The position numbers were made by a program, and so were the translations under genes. From Gammaproteobacteria bacterium (GTDB lineage: Bacteria; Pseudomonadota; Gammaproteobacteria; Pseudomonadales; JAUIET01): a DNA stretch of 64,000 nt. Shown one piece after another: positions 1-8,533 of the stretch. Position 1 is the first letter of the stretch. The number at the start of each line of letters is the position of its first letter. The stretch spans positions 1 through 64,000 of the forward strand of contig JAUIHW010000013.1 of the NCBI GenBank assembly GCA_030431775.1, written 5' to 3'. Under the pieces are notes generated by a model. That model ran no database searches. It saw only the letters and a list, made by a program, of their open reading frames with translations, and had not been told where the DNA came from.

Positions 1-1
1 G

Positions 2-454
2 CTGGCGCTGGAAATCGGCCGCGCACTGAACGACCGCACAACGACACTCGCAGAAACCATTCAGCGAATTAATGACATCAGCGGCGGAAAGCAGTTATTC
101 AGCGGTACCGTGCAGGCAACGGACAGCCGCATTAAGGATGGCTTTACGATTGGCCGCATCGTGTTGCAAGGCCAGGGTGACTGGACAAACCACAGCTGCG
201 AAATTGAACTTAAAAACGAAAACATGCTGGCGCGCGTGGATGGGCAGCTGGTAGTCACCATACCAGAACTGATCTGCCTGCTTGACAATGACAGTCGCCA
301 ACCATTGACCAACCCGATCAGCGGCTCGGGCCAGAGCATCAGTGTGCTCATCTGCCCGGCACCCAAGCCGTTTTTGAGCGAAACCGGCCTAAGGATTTTC
401 GGCCCTGGCTATCTTGGCTTGAACAGTGCATTTCAGCCGTACTGCACTGGATAA
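2..454 (+). CDS. C-terminal part of a DUF917-like (hydantoinase-related) protein, 5' end outside the window
   Basis: The frame is open from base 2 to a TAA at 452-454, so the gene begins to the left of the window. About 150 C-terminal residues are visible. Their pattern (DIELKNENMLARVDGQ, then VTIPELICLLDNDSRQPL, then a closing FGPGYLGLN) recalls the C-terminal half of DUF917 proteins, a poorly characterised family often found beside hydantoinase or amidase genes. An internal GTG at 110 is not a convincing start because similarity continues upstream of it. The SDR gene starts 59 bases downstream on the same strand. The family call rests on remembered sequence character and the exact substrate cannot be stated. 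Confidence 0.6.
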   Translation: MALEIGRALNDRTTTLAETIQRINDISGGKQLFSGTVQATDSRIKDGFTIGRIVLQGQGDWTNHSCEIELKNENMLARVDGQLVVTIPELICLLDNDSRQPLTNPISGSGQSISVLICPAPKPFLSETGLRIFGPGYLGLNSAFQPYCTG

Positions 455-513
455 GCACTGGCCGATAGAAAAGATTTCTGCGACACTGCCGCTCCAATAC
501 AGTGGAGAAGACC

Positions 514-1290
514 ATGGAACTGCGGGGAAAGACTATTGTAATTACCGGTGGTGGCAGCGGCATTGGTAAAGCGCTGGCACAGCGCTTCCAACTGGAAGGA
601 GCGAACAATCTGGTGATCGCGGACCTGAACGGTGATAACGCCAAAGCGGTAGCCAACAAAGTAGCCGGAGTTGCGCAGCAAACCGATGTTTCCAATGAAG
701 ATGACATTCGGGAGCTTATCGAAGTCACCGAGGCCGAGCTTGGACCCATTGACCTGTTTTGTTCAAACGCCGGGGTTGCTCTGGGGCCAGACCTGAACAG
801 CAGCAACACCGAGTGGGAAGCCAGTTGGAACATCAATGTGATGGCACATGTCTATGCCGCACGCCATTTGGTGCCACGCATGGTTAAACGCGGCGGCGGC
901 TATTTTATGCATACCGCCTCTGCCGCAGGTTTGCTGAACCAGATTGGCGGTGCGGCCTATGGTGTCAGCAAACACGCGGCCGTCGGTTTTGCCGAGTGGT
1001 TGGCTATCCACCATGCTCACCAGGGTATCAAAGTCTCAGTGCTCTGCCCGCAAGCAGTGCGCACCCCGATGACCGATAACGACACCGAGTCCACCGCTGC
1101 TGCCGCCAGCGATGGAATGATGGAGCCCGAAGAGTTGGCCGAATGTGTGGTACAACAACTGCGCGAGGAATCGTTTCTGATACTTCCCCATGGGGAGGTA
1201 CTGGAGTATATGCGGCGTAAAACGGCGGATTATGACCGCTGGATTGGCGGCATGAATCGCTTGATGCTGCGGCTTCGAAGTGATGGCTGA
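514..1290 (+). CDS. Short-chain dehydrogenase/reductase (classical SDR)
   Basis: A 258-residue NAD(P)-dependent oxidoreductase of the classical SDR type. Visible motifs are the dinucleotide-binding TGGGSGIG at residues 11-18, NAG at 85-87, Ser136 and the catalytic Tyr149-x3-Lys153 (YGVSK). An acidic Asp at the end of the second strand (VIADLNG, Asp37) favours NAD over NADP. The ATG at 514 is chosen over the in-frame GTG at 502 because GTGGAGAAG lies just upstream of it as a ribosome binding site. It follows the DUF917-like gene closely and may be co-transcribed. The substrate cannot be told from sequence. Confidence 0.9.
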   Translation: MELRGKTIVITGGGSGIGKALAQRFQLEGANNLVIADLNGDNAKAVANKVAGVAQQTDVSNEDDIRELIEVTEAELGPIDLFCSNAGVALGPDLNSSNTEWEASWNINVMAHVYAARHLVPRMVKRGGGYFMHTASAAGLLNQIGGAAYGVSKHAAVGFAEWLAIHHAHQGIKVSVLCPQAVRTPMTDNDTESTAAAASDGMMEPEELAECVVQQLREESFLILPHGEVLEYMRRKTADYDRWIGGMNRLMLRLRSDG

Positions 1291-1305
1291 TTCAGTACCC
1301 TCTTA

Positions 1306-2016
1306 CTACAGGGCTTTAGTGAGCCAAAGCCTGAAAGTATCATCAGATGTGCTCCGGGTAATACCTTTCAGATAACCTGCTTGAAGTGACCAGCCTTGAC
1401 CAAGGCTGGCGCTCAGGGTCGGGCCTATCTGGTGGCGTTGCTCCTCAAAGCCGGGCATGTCATCAACAAAACCATACCGGTTAAACATGGAGAGCGCCAG
1501 ATTAAAGCCTTGCAATGCCTTGTAGTTCAGACTCGCGCGAGTCTGCAAAGCGAGGCCGGACTCTCGGTTTTGGCCAAACTGCACGCCAGTCAGTAGCAGA
1601 GTTCGCAGCATCCAGCGGTCATCAAAGTGCAGGTCGCTCATCCAGTGCAGGCCAAAAACATAGGGGCGTCCATCATCACGAGCCAGCAGGTCAAAGCGCA
1701 CTCCCTGATGCCAGTTTGACCGAATGTCAGGTAATTGCCAGAACAATTCGCCCTGCAGGTAATCATGCTCGTGCTGGCCGTTTGCCATTTCTCGGCGCTG
1801 TACCACCACTCGCCACATAAAATCATCGTTAATCGATCGCTGATAGTGCAGCCGCTGAGCATCCCGGTCGGTATCGCTGTCCAGCGCAATCCGGTACTGC
1901 CATGATTGATGCCCTTCATTGACCACCGGGCCAAATACTCCACCAGTATTTTGCCCGAGCGCCGGTAACGAAAACGCGCTCAATGCAAACACTGCCGCGA
2001 TTAGCCGGTTTCTCAT
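1306..2016 (-). CDS. Exported protein, probable outer-membrane beta-barrel, function unknown
   Basis: A protein of about 236 residues with a clear Sec signal peptide (MRNRLIAAVFALSAFSLPALG, cleavage probably after ALG). The remainder has many alternating hydrophobic/polar stretches rich in Trp, Tyr, Phe and Arg and no internal membrane helix, which fits an outer-membrane barrel. The last residues (FRLWLTKAL) resemble a barrel terminal strand, though they end in Leu rather than Phe. The ATG at 2016 is preferred over two upstream TTG codons because TAGGGGGC sits 7 bases before it. It is convergent with the preceding SDR gene. I do not recognise a named family. Confidence 0.75.
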   Translation of the reverse strand: MRNRLIAAVFALSAFSLPALGQNTGGVFGPVVNEGHQSWQYRIALDSDTDRDAQRLHYQRSINDDFMWRVVVQRREMANGQHEHDYLQGELFWQLPDIRSNWHQGVRFDLLARDDGRPYVFGLHWMSDLHFDDRWMLRTLLLTGVQFGQNRESGLALQTRASLNYKALQGFNLALSMFNRYGFVDDMPGFEEQRHQIGPTLSASLGQGWSLQAGYLKGITRSTSDDTFRLWLTKAL

Positions 2017-2109
2017 CAACAAGCCCCCTATTTCAACCCCGATCGTCCATCATCAATCACCGTAAGCAGTAATGAAACCGTGATCCACTCGAACATTTGG
2101 AAACATTCG

Positions 2110-2124
2110 TTCGAAATTTTCGAA
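2110..2124. promoter_or_regulatory. Candidate operator: 15-bp perfect palindrome upstream of the barrel gene
   Basis: TTCGAAATTTTCGAA is a perfect inverted repeat around a central T, about 94 bases upstream of the barrel-protein start. A partly similar TCGAACATTTGGAAACATTCG stretch adjoins it (2088-2109, with small gaps in the symmetry). The position and symmetry suit a dimeric repressor or activator site. No cognate regulator gene is in the window. Confidence 0.35.
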
Positions 2125-2173
2125 TTAATTCAAGTCTCATTATCGTTGTGATTTGTTGGTTCGCCCCGCCCCA

Positions 2174-3043
2174 TCAGGTACTGATAATGATTTGTGTAGA
2201 AAAACTGTGCCGGCTTGCCAGTAACTGAAGCTCGGCCTTACTGGCCAGATCGTCCCCGGCGTCAGCAAAGTCCGCATGCCCCCACCAGGGTTCGATACAT
2301 ACAAAGGCCGCGCCGGGTTTGGCCCAGATTCCGAGATGCGGCGCTCCTCCCGTGCGTATTTGAACAATGTTTCCCAAATCACGATGTAGCAGACTAATGC
2401 GGTCTGAATTGATGTTTTTGAACACCAATGCATCATCGACAAAACTGTCCGCACGCAGCCAGATACGGCCCTGTTGCAGGGGGTAGGCCCGGCTATCGCG
2501 TTCCAACAAACCGGCAGTGTTCACACTGAACAGCTGCAGATTTTCGCTACGATTGAACTCGATTGCATAATCGCTGTGCGAGTATTTTTCAAGATCCAGA
2601 CAGAAGGCTGGATGCGAACCGATGTTAAAAGGCATCACGTCATCACTGGTATTGACCACCGTGTACTCAATGCGAAGTTCAGCAGCATCCAGTATGAACT
2701 CAACATGCAGTTCAAATTGCCACGGAAATACCGCCAATGTCTCCCGACAGGCGATCAGGCGGAATCGGGCCTGCGATTTCGCGCTTCCACGGCACTCGAA
2801 TTCTTTACGCTTGACAAACCCGTGCTTTTCCAAGCTGCATTGCCGGCCGTTGAAATGCACTTGTTGGTGCTTTAATGCTCCCACAATCGGAAACAAAATG
2901 GGCGCTCGTCCGCTCCAGACGTCACTTGTGCCACCCCACAGCAGCTCCTGGTCATTCGCCTTGCGGCGTAAGGAATGTAATTCAGCACCCAGAGTATTCA
3001 CAACGGCGCAAAGCTGTTCATTTTCGATACTGACCAAGGTCAT
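2174..3043 (-). CDS. Aldose 1-epimerase family protein (LacX-like)
   Basis: A 289-residue cytoplasmic protein of the aldose 1-epimerase/mutarotase superfamily, LacX-like branch. Visible family features are the N-terminal LGAELHSLRRK, the substrate-binding segment LFPIVGAL, a conserved HGF (residues about 84-86), NIGSHPAFCL with the likely catalytic His, and a late FVCIEPWWGHAD carrying the likely catalytic Glu. These enzymes interconvert sugar anomers; the substrate here is unknown. Its ATG overlaps the stop codon of the TonB receptor gene (ATGA at 3041-3044 read in reverse), so translation is probably coupled. This pairs an uptake receptor with a sugar enzyme. Confidence 0.87.
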   Translation of the reverse strand: MTLVSIENEQLCAVVNTLGAELHSLRRKANDQELLWGGTSDVWSGRAPILFPIVGALKHQQVHFNGRQCSLEKHGFVKRKEFECRGSAKSQARFRLIACRETLAVFPWQFELHVEFILDAAELRIEYTVVNTSDDVMPFNIGSHPAFCLDLEKYSHSDYAIEFNRSENLQLFSVNTAGLLERDSRAYPLQQGRIWLRADSFVDDALVFKNINSDRISLLHRDLGNIVQIRTGGAPHLGIWAKPGAAFVCIEPWWGHADFADAGDDLASKAELQLLASRHSFSTQIIIST

Positions 3044-4977
3044 CAGAATCTCAACTGTAATCCAAGACGCGGTTCTAAGCCTGGAGCTCGAAAACCCACC
3101 GCTTCCGAATAATCCTGGTCAAATAGATTATCGACAGCCAGAGTGACTTCCAAGGCCGGATGAACGTAATACCGCACTGCCAGATCAACCCGAGTATGCG
3201 GGGAAAGCTCCTGATAGCCCACCGGGTTTGCTGGCGTTTGGAACGGCAATGCGGCTTCCAGGTTGGTGTGGTTCCACAGCCAGTCCATGTTTAATGACCA
3301 CTTGGCTGCTATTTGGTAAAAAACATTTAGACCACCGTGCCAATGCGGCCGGCCACGCAAGCGGGAATCACTGTTCACTACTTCAGTATCCACATAGCTC
3401 AAGTAAGCCTGGGCAGACAAGTGCTCACTGGGCGCCAGATTGATTTTAAAATCGCCACCGCGAGTTTTCACGAGATCACGGTTCACATTGCGAAACTCCG
3501 ACAATTCGAAATCGATCAGGTTGGCATAATCATTACGATAGCCAGACAGTTCCAGCGACGCAGCGCCGCCCCAAAACTCCTGTACAAAGGCAAGTTCCAG
3601 GGTTTCACTGGTTTCCGGGAGCAAATCAGGGTTCCCAACGACCGAATTACCCAATGCAGTAAAACTCGGCAGCTTGAAACCTTCTCCATAGCTTGCTCTG
3701 AAAGTTGTTCCGGTGGGTTGCAAACGGTAAGCACCACCGAGACGTACTGTCATCTGGTCACTGCTGGAATCCGGCATGTCATAGCGGCTGCTCAGGTTGA
3801 GCACCACACCTTGTAGCCGCCCGCCAGGTTTGTAACGCAGCTCAACAAAACCACCCATGCTGTCGCGTTTTAGATCAAAGTCAGAACTCAAGCGAATACT
3901 GCCCAGGAAATCGGCCCAGCCGTTGTTTCGACCGTCTTCTTGGCGACCATCAAGGCCAAACAAAAACTGCAGATTATCTGCCGCTAACCACTCTAAAGAC
4001 CAATTCACTGTGCTGCGTTGATAGCGGACGTCATCCAGCCGAGGCGGTGCATCAATGAATGGCACAATCCCAGGTGATTCAAACAATTGTTTGCGGCTAA
4101 ACCAGTCTGCGCGCAGCATACTGTGCAATTGATCAGAGTGTTTCCAGCTAAGACTCAGACCAGTGCTGAAGTCCTCCAGCTGTTCTTCGTCCAGCGCAGG
4201 CATCTCGGCGAACTCCCTCCCGCCACTGTCTTCCGGAAAGGCTTGCCGATCAGATTCCGCATAGCGTCCGACCCATATCAGCTCGAGAGAGTCGAGCTCA
4301 GCCGAAAGCTTCAGATTAAAATGGTCGTTCTCAAAATCACTGGCAGGAACAATGCCTCCCGCGTCCATAAGCCCGGCAGAGAACGCATAGCCGATACCAG
4401 CCGCTTCCCCGGCTGCGCGATAATGGGTTTCATGGTAACCATTGCGGCCAATATCCGTGCTGACGGCCTGCTGTAGTGGCCCACTGCCGCTGAGGGTAAT
4501 GATATTAATGACACCAGCCAGTCCGCCGGAGCCATACAGCGCAGACTGTGCACCATGAATCACCTCTATTCGATCGATACTGTCAAGTTCCAGACTGGAA
4601 AAATCGAAACCGCCACCCCGTGAGTTGGTCGGGTCATTCACTTCTACGCCGTCAATCATCACCTTGGTGAAATTTGGCTCCGCACCACGCAGGTAGAGTA
4701 TCGATACCCCTCCTCTGCCGCCCTGCTGAGAAATTTGCAAACCGGGCACAGTGCGCAACAGATCGATGGCTGAACTCTTGTGCCGACGGCTAATCTGTTC
4801 GCGGGTGATAACACTGACGCTGCTGTCCACATCCTGAGGTCTGGAATTCAGGCGGGTACCGGTCACTAATATCTGTTCCGTGTAACGTTTATCAGTGCCA
4901 GCTAGCTCGTCGGCACTGCTGTAAACGGCCAACAACAGCGCTGGCAGAATTGAAAAAAGTCGGGCGTTGTTTTTCAT
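3043..4977 (-). CDS. TonB-dependent outer-membrane receptor (BtuB/CirA-like)
   Basis: A TonB-dependent receptor of about 644 residues for energised uptake across the outer membrane. It has a signal peptide (MKNNARLFSILPALLLAVYS), a TonB-box-like EQILVTGTR, a plug domain with GRGGVSILYLRGAEPNF and SALYGSGGLAGVINIIT, and a long barrel ending in a terminal Phe (LGLQLRF). The size and plug resemble BtuB/colicin-I receptor types. The ATG at 4977 is chosen because a signal peptide begins there; the frame stays open a further 25 codons upstream with no signal character. It is divergent from the GabD-type gene with about 100 bases between, too short for a cobalamin riboswitch. The coupled epimerase hints at a carbohydrate or glycosylated ligand. 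Confidence 0.92.
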   Translation of the reverse strand: MKNNARLFSILPALLLAVYSSADELAGTDKRYTEQILVTGTRLNSRPQDVDSSVSVITREQISRRHKSSAIDLLRTVPGLQISQQGGRGGVSILYLRGAEPNFTKVMIDGVEVNDPTNSRGGGFDFSSLELDSIDRIEVIHGAQSALYGSGGLAGVINIITLSGSGPLQQAVSTDIGRNGYHETHYRAAGEAAGIGYAFSAGLMDAGGIVPASDFENDHFNLKLSAELDSLELIWVGRYAESDRQAFPEDSGGREFAEMPALDEEQLEDFSTGLSLSWKHSDQLHSMLRADWFSRKQLFESPGIVPFIDAPPRLDDVRYQRSTVNWSLEWLAADNLQFLFGLDGRQEDGRNNGWADFLGSIRLSSDFDLKRDSMGGFVELRYKPGGRLQGVVLNLSSRYDMPDSSSDQMTVRLGGAYRLQPTGTTFRASYGEGFKLPSFTALGNSVVGNPDLLPETSETLELAFVQEFWGGAASLELSGYRNDYANLIDFELSEFRNVNRDLVKTRGGDFKINLAPSEHLSAQAYLSYVDTEVVNSDSRLRGRPHWHGGLNVFYQIAAKWSLNMDWLWNHTNLEAALPFQTPANPVGYQELSPHTRVDLAVRYYVHPALEVTLAVDNLFDQDYSEAVGFRAPGLEPRLGLQLRF

Positions 4978-5079
4978 GTTTGCAATATAGATGACCGCTG
5001 CGCCTTTGTCTCGTACCCGCTTGATTTCCGGCCGTGAAACAGGCAATCTCACGATTCAGTAACCTTTCGGAATGTGTAC

Positions 5080-6540
5080 ATGAAATTAACCGACGCTTCC
5101 TTGCTGCGCGGGCAGGCTTTTATCGATGGCAAATGGGTGGATGCGGACAGCGGAGAGACCCTGGCCGTGGTTAACCCCGCTAATGGCCAGGAAGTTGCCA
5201 CCGTTGCAAAGTGTGGCACGGCTGAAACCCGTCGTGCCATCGAAAGCGCCAACGCCGCTCTGCCTGCCTGGCGCGCCCTTTCAGCAAAGGAGCGCGCTGT
5301 TCTGTTGCGTAAGCTATACCAGCTGATGATGGAGAATCAGGAAGACCTTGCCCAAATTCTGACCGCCGAGCAGGGCAAGCCATTGGCTGAGGCACGAGGG
5401 GAGATAGCTTACAGCGCAAGCTTTCTGGAGTGGTTCGCCGAGGAAGGCAAACGACTGTACGGCGACACCATTCCGGCCGGCTCCAATGACAAGCGCATTG
5501 TGGTGATCAAGCAGGGTATTGGCGTGATCGCCGCCATCACCCCGTGGAACTTCCCCAGCGCCATGCTGGGCCGCAAAATCGGGCCGGCTCTGGCTGCCGG
5601 CTGCACGGTGGTTTGTAAACCGGCCAATGCCACACCGCTGTCGGCCTATGCCATTGCCGTGCTGGCCGAGCGCGCTGGCTTCCCACCCGGCGTCATCAAT
5701 ATAGTAACCGGTCGCACCGGCGAAATCGGTGGCGAAATCACCAGCAACCCGATTGTGCGCAAACTCACCTTTACTGGCTCTACGCCAGTGGGCAAACAGT
5801 TGATCGCCGAGTGTGCCGCCACTGTGAAACGCACCTCTATGGAATTGGGCGGCAATGCGCCCTTTATCGTCTTCGATGATGCCGACCTGGACGCCGCTGT
5901 GCAGGGGGCTATTGCTTCCAAGTACCGTAACGCGGGACAAACCTGTGTGTGCGCCAACCGGATGCTCGTGCAGGATGGCGTGTATGACGCATTTTCAGAA
6001 AAGCTGGCTGCCGCGGTAGCGGAATTCAAGCTGGGCGACGGAAGCGCAGACGGCGTCACCATGGGCCCGCTGATCGATGAAAAAGCTGCCAACGACGTTA
6101 TGAGCTTTATTGACGATGCGACAGCTAACGGGGCTACCGTGCTGTCAGGCGGCGGTCGCTCAAACCTTGGCCCGGCCTATATCGAGCCAACCATTTTGAC
6201 CAATGTCAACGATTCCATGCGAGTGTTTCGTGAGGAAATCTTCGGCCCGGTTGCCCCATTATTTCGTTTCAGCACCGAGGAAGAAGCCATTACATTAGCC
6301 AATGATACTGAATTCGGTCTGGCCGCGTACTTTTATGCGCGCGATATCGGCCGGGTCTGGCGGGTTAGCGAAGGACTGGAGTACGGCATCGTTGGCATCA
6401 ATGAGGGCATTATCTCCACTGAAGTCGCGCCCTTCGGAGGCATGAAAGAATCCGGCAATGGCCGTGAAGGCTCTAAGTATGGTCTGGAAGACTATGTGGA
6501 GATCAAGTACCTTTGTATGGGCGGATTGGCAGCCAAATAA
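5080..6540 (+). CDS. gabD: NAD(P)-dependent succinate-semialdehyde dehydrogenase family protein
   Basis: A 486-residue aldehyde dehydrogenase very close in pattern to E. coli GabD across its length. Visible are the N-terminal MKLTDASLLRGQAFIDGKW, ITPWNFP, the cofactor loop FTGSTPVG, the general base Glu in MELGGNAPF, the nucleophile in NAGQTCVCANR, and APFGGMKESGNGREGSKYG. It oxidises succinate semialdehyde (or glutarate semialdehyde) to the acid in the cytoplasm, for example in GABA or lysine breakdown. The ATG at 5080 matches the family N-terminus; a GTG at 5074 would add two residues. No gabT is adjacent, but a class III aminotransferase is encoded at 47-48 kb. It is convergent with the acyltransferase gene. 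Confidence 0.93.
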   Translation: MKLTDASLLRGQAFIDGKWVDADSGETLAVVNPANGQEVATVAKCGTAETRRAIESANAALPAWRALSAKERAVLLRKLYQLMMENQEDLAQILTAEQGKPLAEARGEIAYSASFLEWFAEEGKRLYGDTIPAGSNDKRIVVIKQGIGVIAAITPWNFPSAMLGRKIGPALAAGCTVVCKPANATPLSAYAIAVLAERAGFPPGVINIVTGRTGEIGGEITSNPIVRKLTFTGSTPVGKQLIAECAATVKRTSMELGGNAPFIVFDDADLDAAVQGAIASKYRNAGQTCVCANRMLVQDGVYDAFSEKLAAAVAEFKLGDGSADGVTMGPLIDEKAANDVMSFIDDATANGATVLSGGGRSNLGPAYIEPTILTNVNDSMRVFREEIFGPVAPLFRFSTEEEAITLANDTEFGLAAYFYARDIGRVWRVSEGLEYGIVGINEGIISTEVAPFGGMKESGNGREGSKYGLEDYVEIKYLCMGGLAAK

Positions 6541-6562
6541 GCGGCGTTGTCACACGGCACGA

Positions 6563-8488
6563 TTACAGCAGTGGCCGATCGGGATGCTCCCTGGCATACC
6601 GCCTACCCGTCATTTCGGCAAATGGCCGGGAATGATGATGACGATCATAGAACATGGGCGTGCCGTCCTCTGCAACTGATGCACAGTTCGCCAACTGACG
6701 CCCAGGACACAGCAAGCCCACCCGGTCAATGTACAGATCGGCAACGCGCATTAATTCAGAGTATTTAGGCGCATCTTCGGGTGCCTGTTCGAAGTAGCGC
6801 ACGTTGTCCGGTTCAATACAGGCGTCCTGACGGCCAGATTCATTGATCAAATGCGCGCAGTGCCGCGTGGTGTGAATGTATCCACCAAGGATTGCCAGTT
6901 TCATTTCCGGGTTCATCTGTTTAAGACGCTCAATAATGCGCCTCAATGCCGGGCGACTTCTGAATGGGTTATCAGTCGCATAGAGCAATAAGTCGGTGGA
7001 TTGGACAAATTCCGGTGCAAACAAGGCATCTAATCGTTGTTGGCATTTTTTGTTGCTGGTGACAAACTCGCCCCGCTGAACATTAAGGTGCTTGCAATCG
7101 TTGGTCGTACCAAAAATCGTGATATTGGAGGGCAAGCCAGATTCCTGCAGGTATCCGTGTAAAAAATTGTAACCATCCGGTTCATGTGAATTACCGAATA
7201 CCAGAATATTGGGCCCTTCAAACTTTCTGCAGCGCTCATCTTCCGCTGAAAAATGCACCCGGCACGCGCTGCGGGTATGAGCGAATCGATCGGCCTTGCC
7301 CTCTTCTATCTGGCTGGGTGTTAGCTGCATTGACGGCTTCCGCCACTGCCAGCCGGTACCCAGCCAAGCGGTCGCCAACACGGCGGCACACAGAACTGAG
7401 ACAAACACGGTAGCAGCAGCAAAGCGGCCGTGCGGCACGGCTTCGGTCTGCGCATAGGATCTTCTGTAGAAACGCCTTTCTACACCGTAGTGCAACAGTA
7501 ATGTGAACAATAACACCAGTGTGGCCAACAGTAATTGATCCGGGGGATCCAGTTGCAAACCGAATTCGTAGCGGTAAAGCGCAACCGCCGGCCAATGGAC
7601 CAGATACATGGAGTAAGAAACCCGACCAAACCAGAGCATGACTGGATTTTGCATCGCAATCGCGCATAAGCGAGGCAGGCCATTCGCCCCTGCAATAAGT
7701 ACCAACATCGCACCGACGGTAGGAATGATGACTACCCACCCCGGGAATAATACGGCTTCGCCAAAAGTAGCAACACTGACTGCAATCAGCAGCATGCCAA
7801 CAATAAACAGACCGCCATTTAGCGATTTGCCGGTAAAGCGCGCACAGTAGTCGGCAACGAAAAGCGCCAATGCACCGAGAGCAAACTGAAAAACCCGAAA
7901 CGGTAGCAAGTAGAAGGCTGCCGACTCGCTGATGGTGGTATACCAAACGCAGCCAATAAAGCTAACCAGGGAAAGTAGCGCAAATGAAACCCAGAGAGGC
8001 ACTCGATTCCGAAGCGCCCACAAACCAATCAGTAGCGCCGGCCAGAACAGGTAGAACTGCTCTTCCACACCCAATGACCAGGTGTGCAGGAGTGGCTTAA
8101 GCTCCGACTCAGTATCCCAGTAGCCCGCCTCGCTGAAGAACACGAAATTAGACACACTGAATAGCGCTGCAACCGCGGAGCGCGCGTACGCAATCATGCT
8201 GTGGGGGGACAGGACAAATACTGCCGCCACCGTGGTACCAACAACGGTAGCAATAAGTGGGGGAATCAGACGCCGAATGCGGCGTGTATAAAACTGACCA
8301 AGCGTAAAGCTGCTCGATTCAATATCGCGGAGGATGATCGACGTAATCAGGTAGCCGGAGATTACAAAAAAGATGTCGACCCCTACATAACCACCCTCGA
8401 AACCCGGCACGCTTAGGTGAAAAATCACAACCACCAGCACAGCGATTGCGCGCAGGCCATCAATATCGGATCTGTATTTCAATGCCAT
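6563..8488 (-). CDS. Membrane acyltransferase-3 protein with C-terminal SGNH domain (OafA-like)
   Basis: A 641-residue integral membrane O-acyltransferase. The N-terminal part has the acyltransferase-3 signature DGLRAIAVLVVVIFH and roughly ten hydrophobic helices (about residues 10-370), with WSLGVEEQFYLFWP and YSMYLVHWP. After a last helix comes a periplasmic SGNH-hydrolase-like domain: block I at ILVFGNSHEPDGYNF and a closing FYDRHHHSRPFAEM with the catalytic Asp and His. Two-domain proteins of this kind O-acetylate lipopolysaccharide or other surface sugars. It is the last gene of a minus-strand run with the methyltransferase and threonine-synthase/DegT genes, consistent with glycan decoration. 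Confidence 0.9.
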   Translation of the reverse strand: MALKYRSDIDGLRAIAVLVVVIFHLSVPGFEGGYVGVDIFFVISGYLITSIILRDIESSSFTLGQFYTRRIRRLIPPLIATVVGTTVAAVFVLSPHSMIAYARSAVAALFSVSNFVFFSEAGYWDTESELKPLLHTWSLGVEEQFYLFWPALLIGLWALRNRVPLWVSFALLSLVSFIGCVWYTTISESAAFYLLPFRVFQFALGALALFVADYCARFTGKSLNGGLFIVGMLLIAVSVATFGEAVLFPGWVVIIPTVGAMLVLIAGANGLPRLCAIAMQNPVMLWFGRVSYSMYLVHWPAVALYRYEFGLQLDPPDQLLLATLVLLFTLLLHYGVERRFYRRSYAQTEAVPHGRFAAATVFVSVLCAAVLATAWLGTGWQWRKPSMQLTPSQIEEGKADRFAHTRSACRVHFSAEDERCRKFEGPNILVFGNSHEPDGYNFLHGYLQESGLPSNITIFGTTNDCKHLNVQRGEFVTSNKKCQQRLDALFAPEFVQSTDLLLYATDNPFRSRPALRRIIERLKQMNPEMKLAILGGYIHTTRHCAHLINESGRQDACIEPDNVRYFEQAPEDAPKYSELMRVADLYIDRVGLLCPGRQLANCASVAEDGTPMFYDRHHHSRPFAEMTGRRYAREHPDRPLL

Positions 8489-8533
8489 TGCGTCTTATTC
8501 GGAGGATTCCTACAACTGCCCGGCAGCCGGCCG

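Noticed and set aside
4978-5079. Cobalamin riboswitch in front of the BtuB-like receptor
   Set aside because: Only about 100 bases separate the two divergent starts and no riboswitch core is visible.
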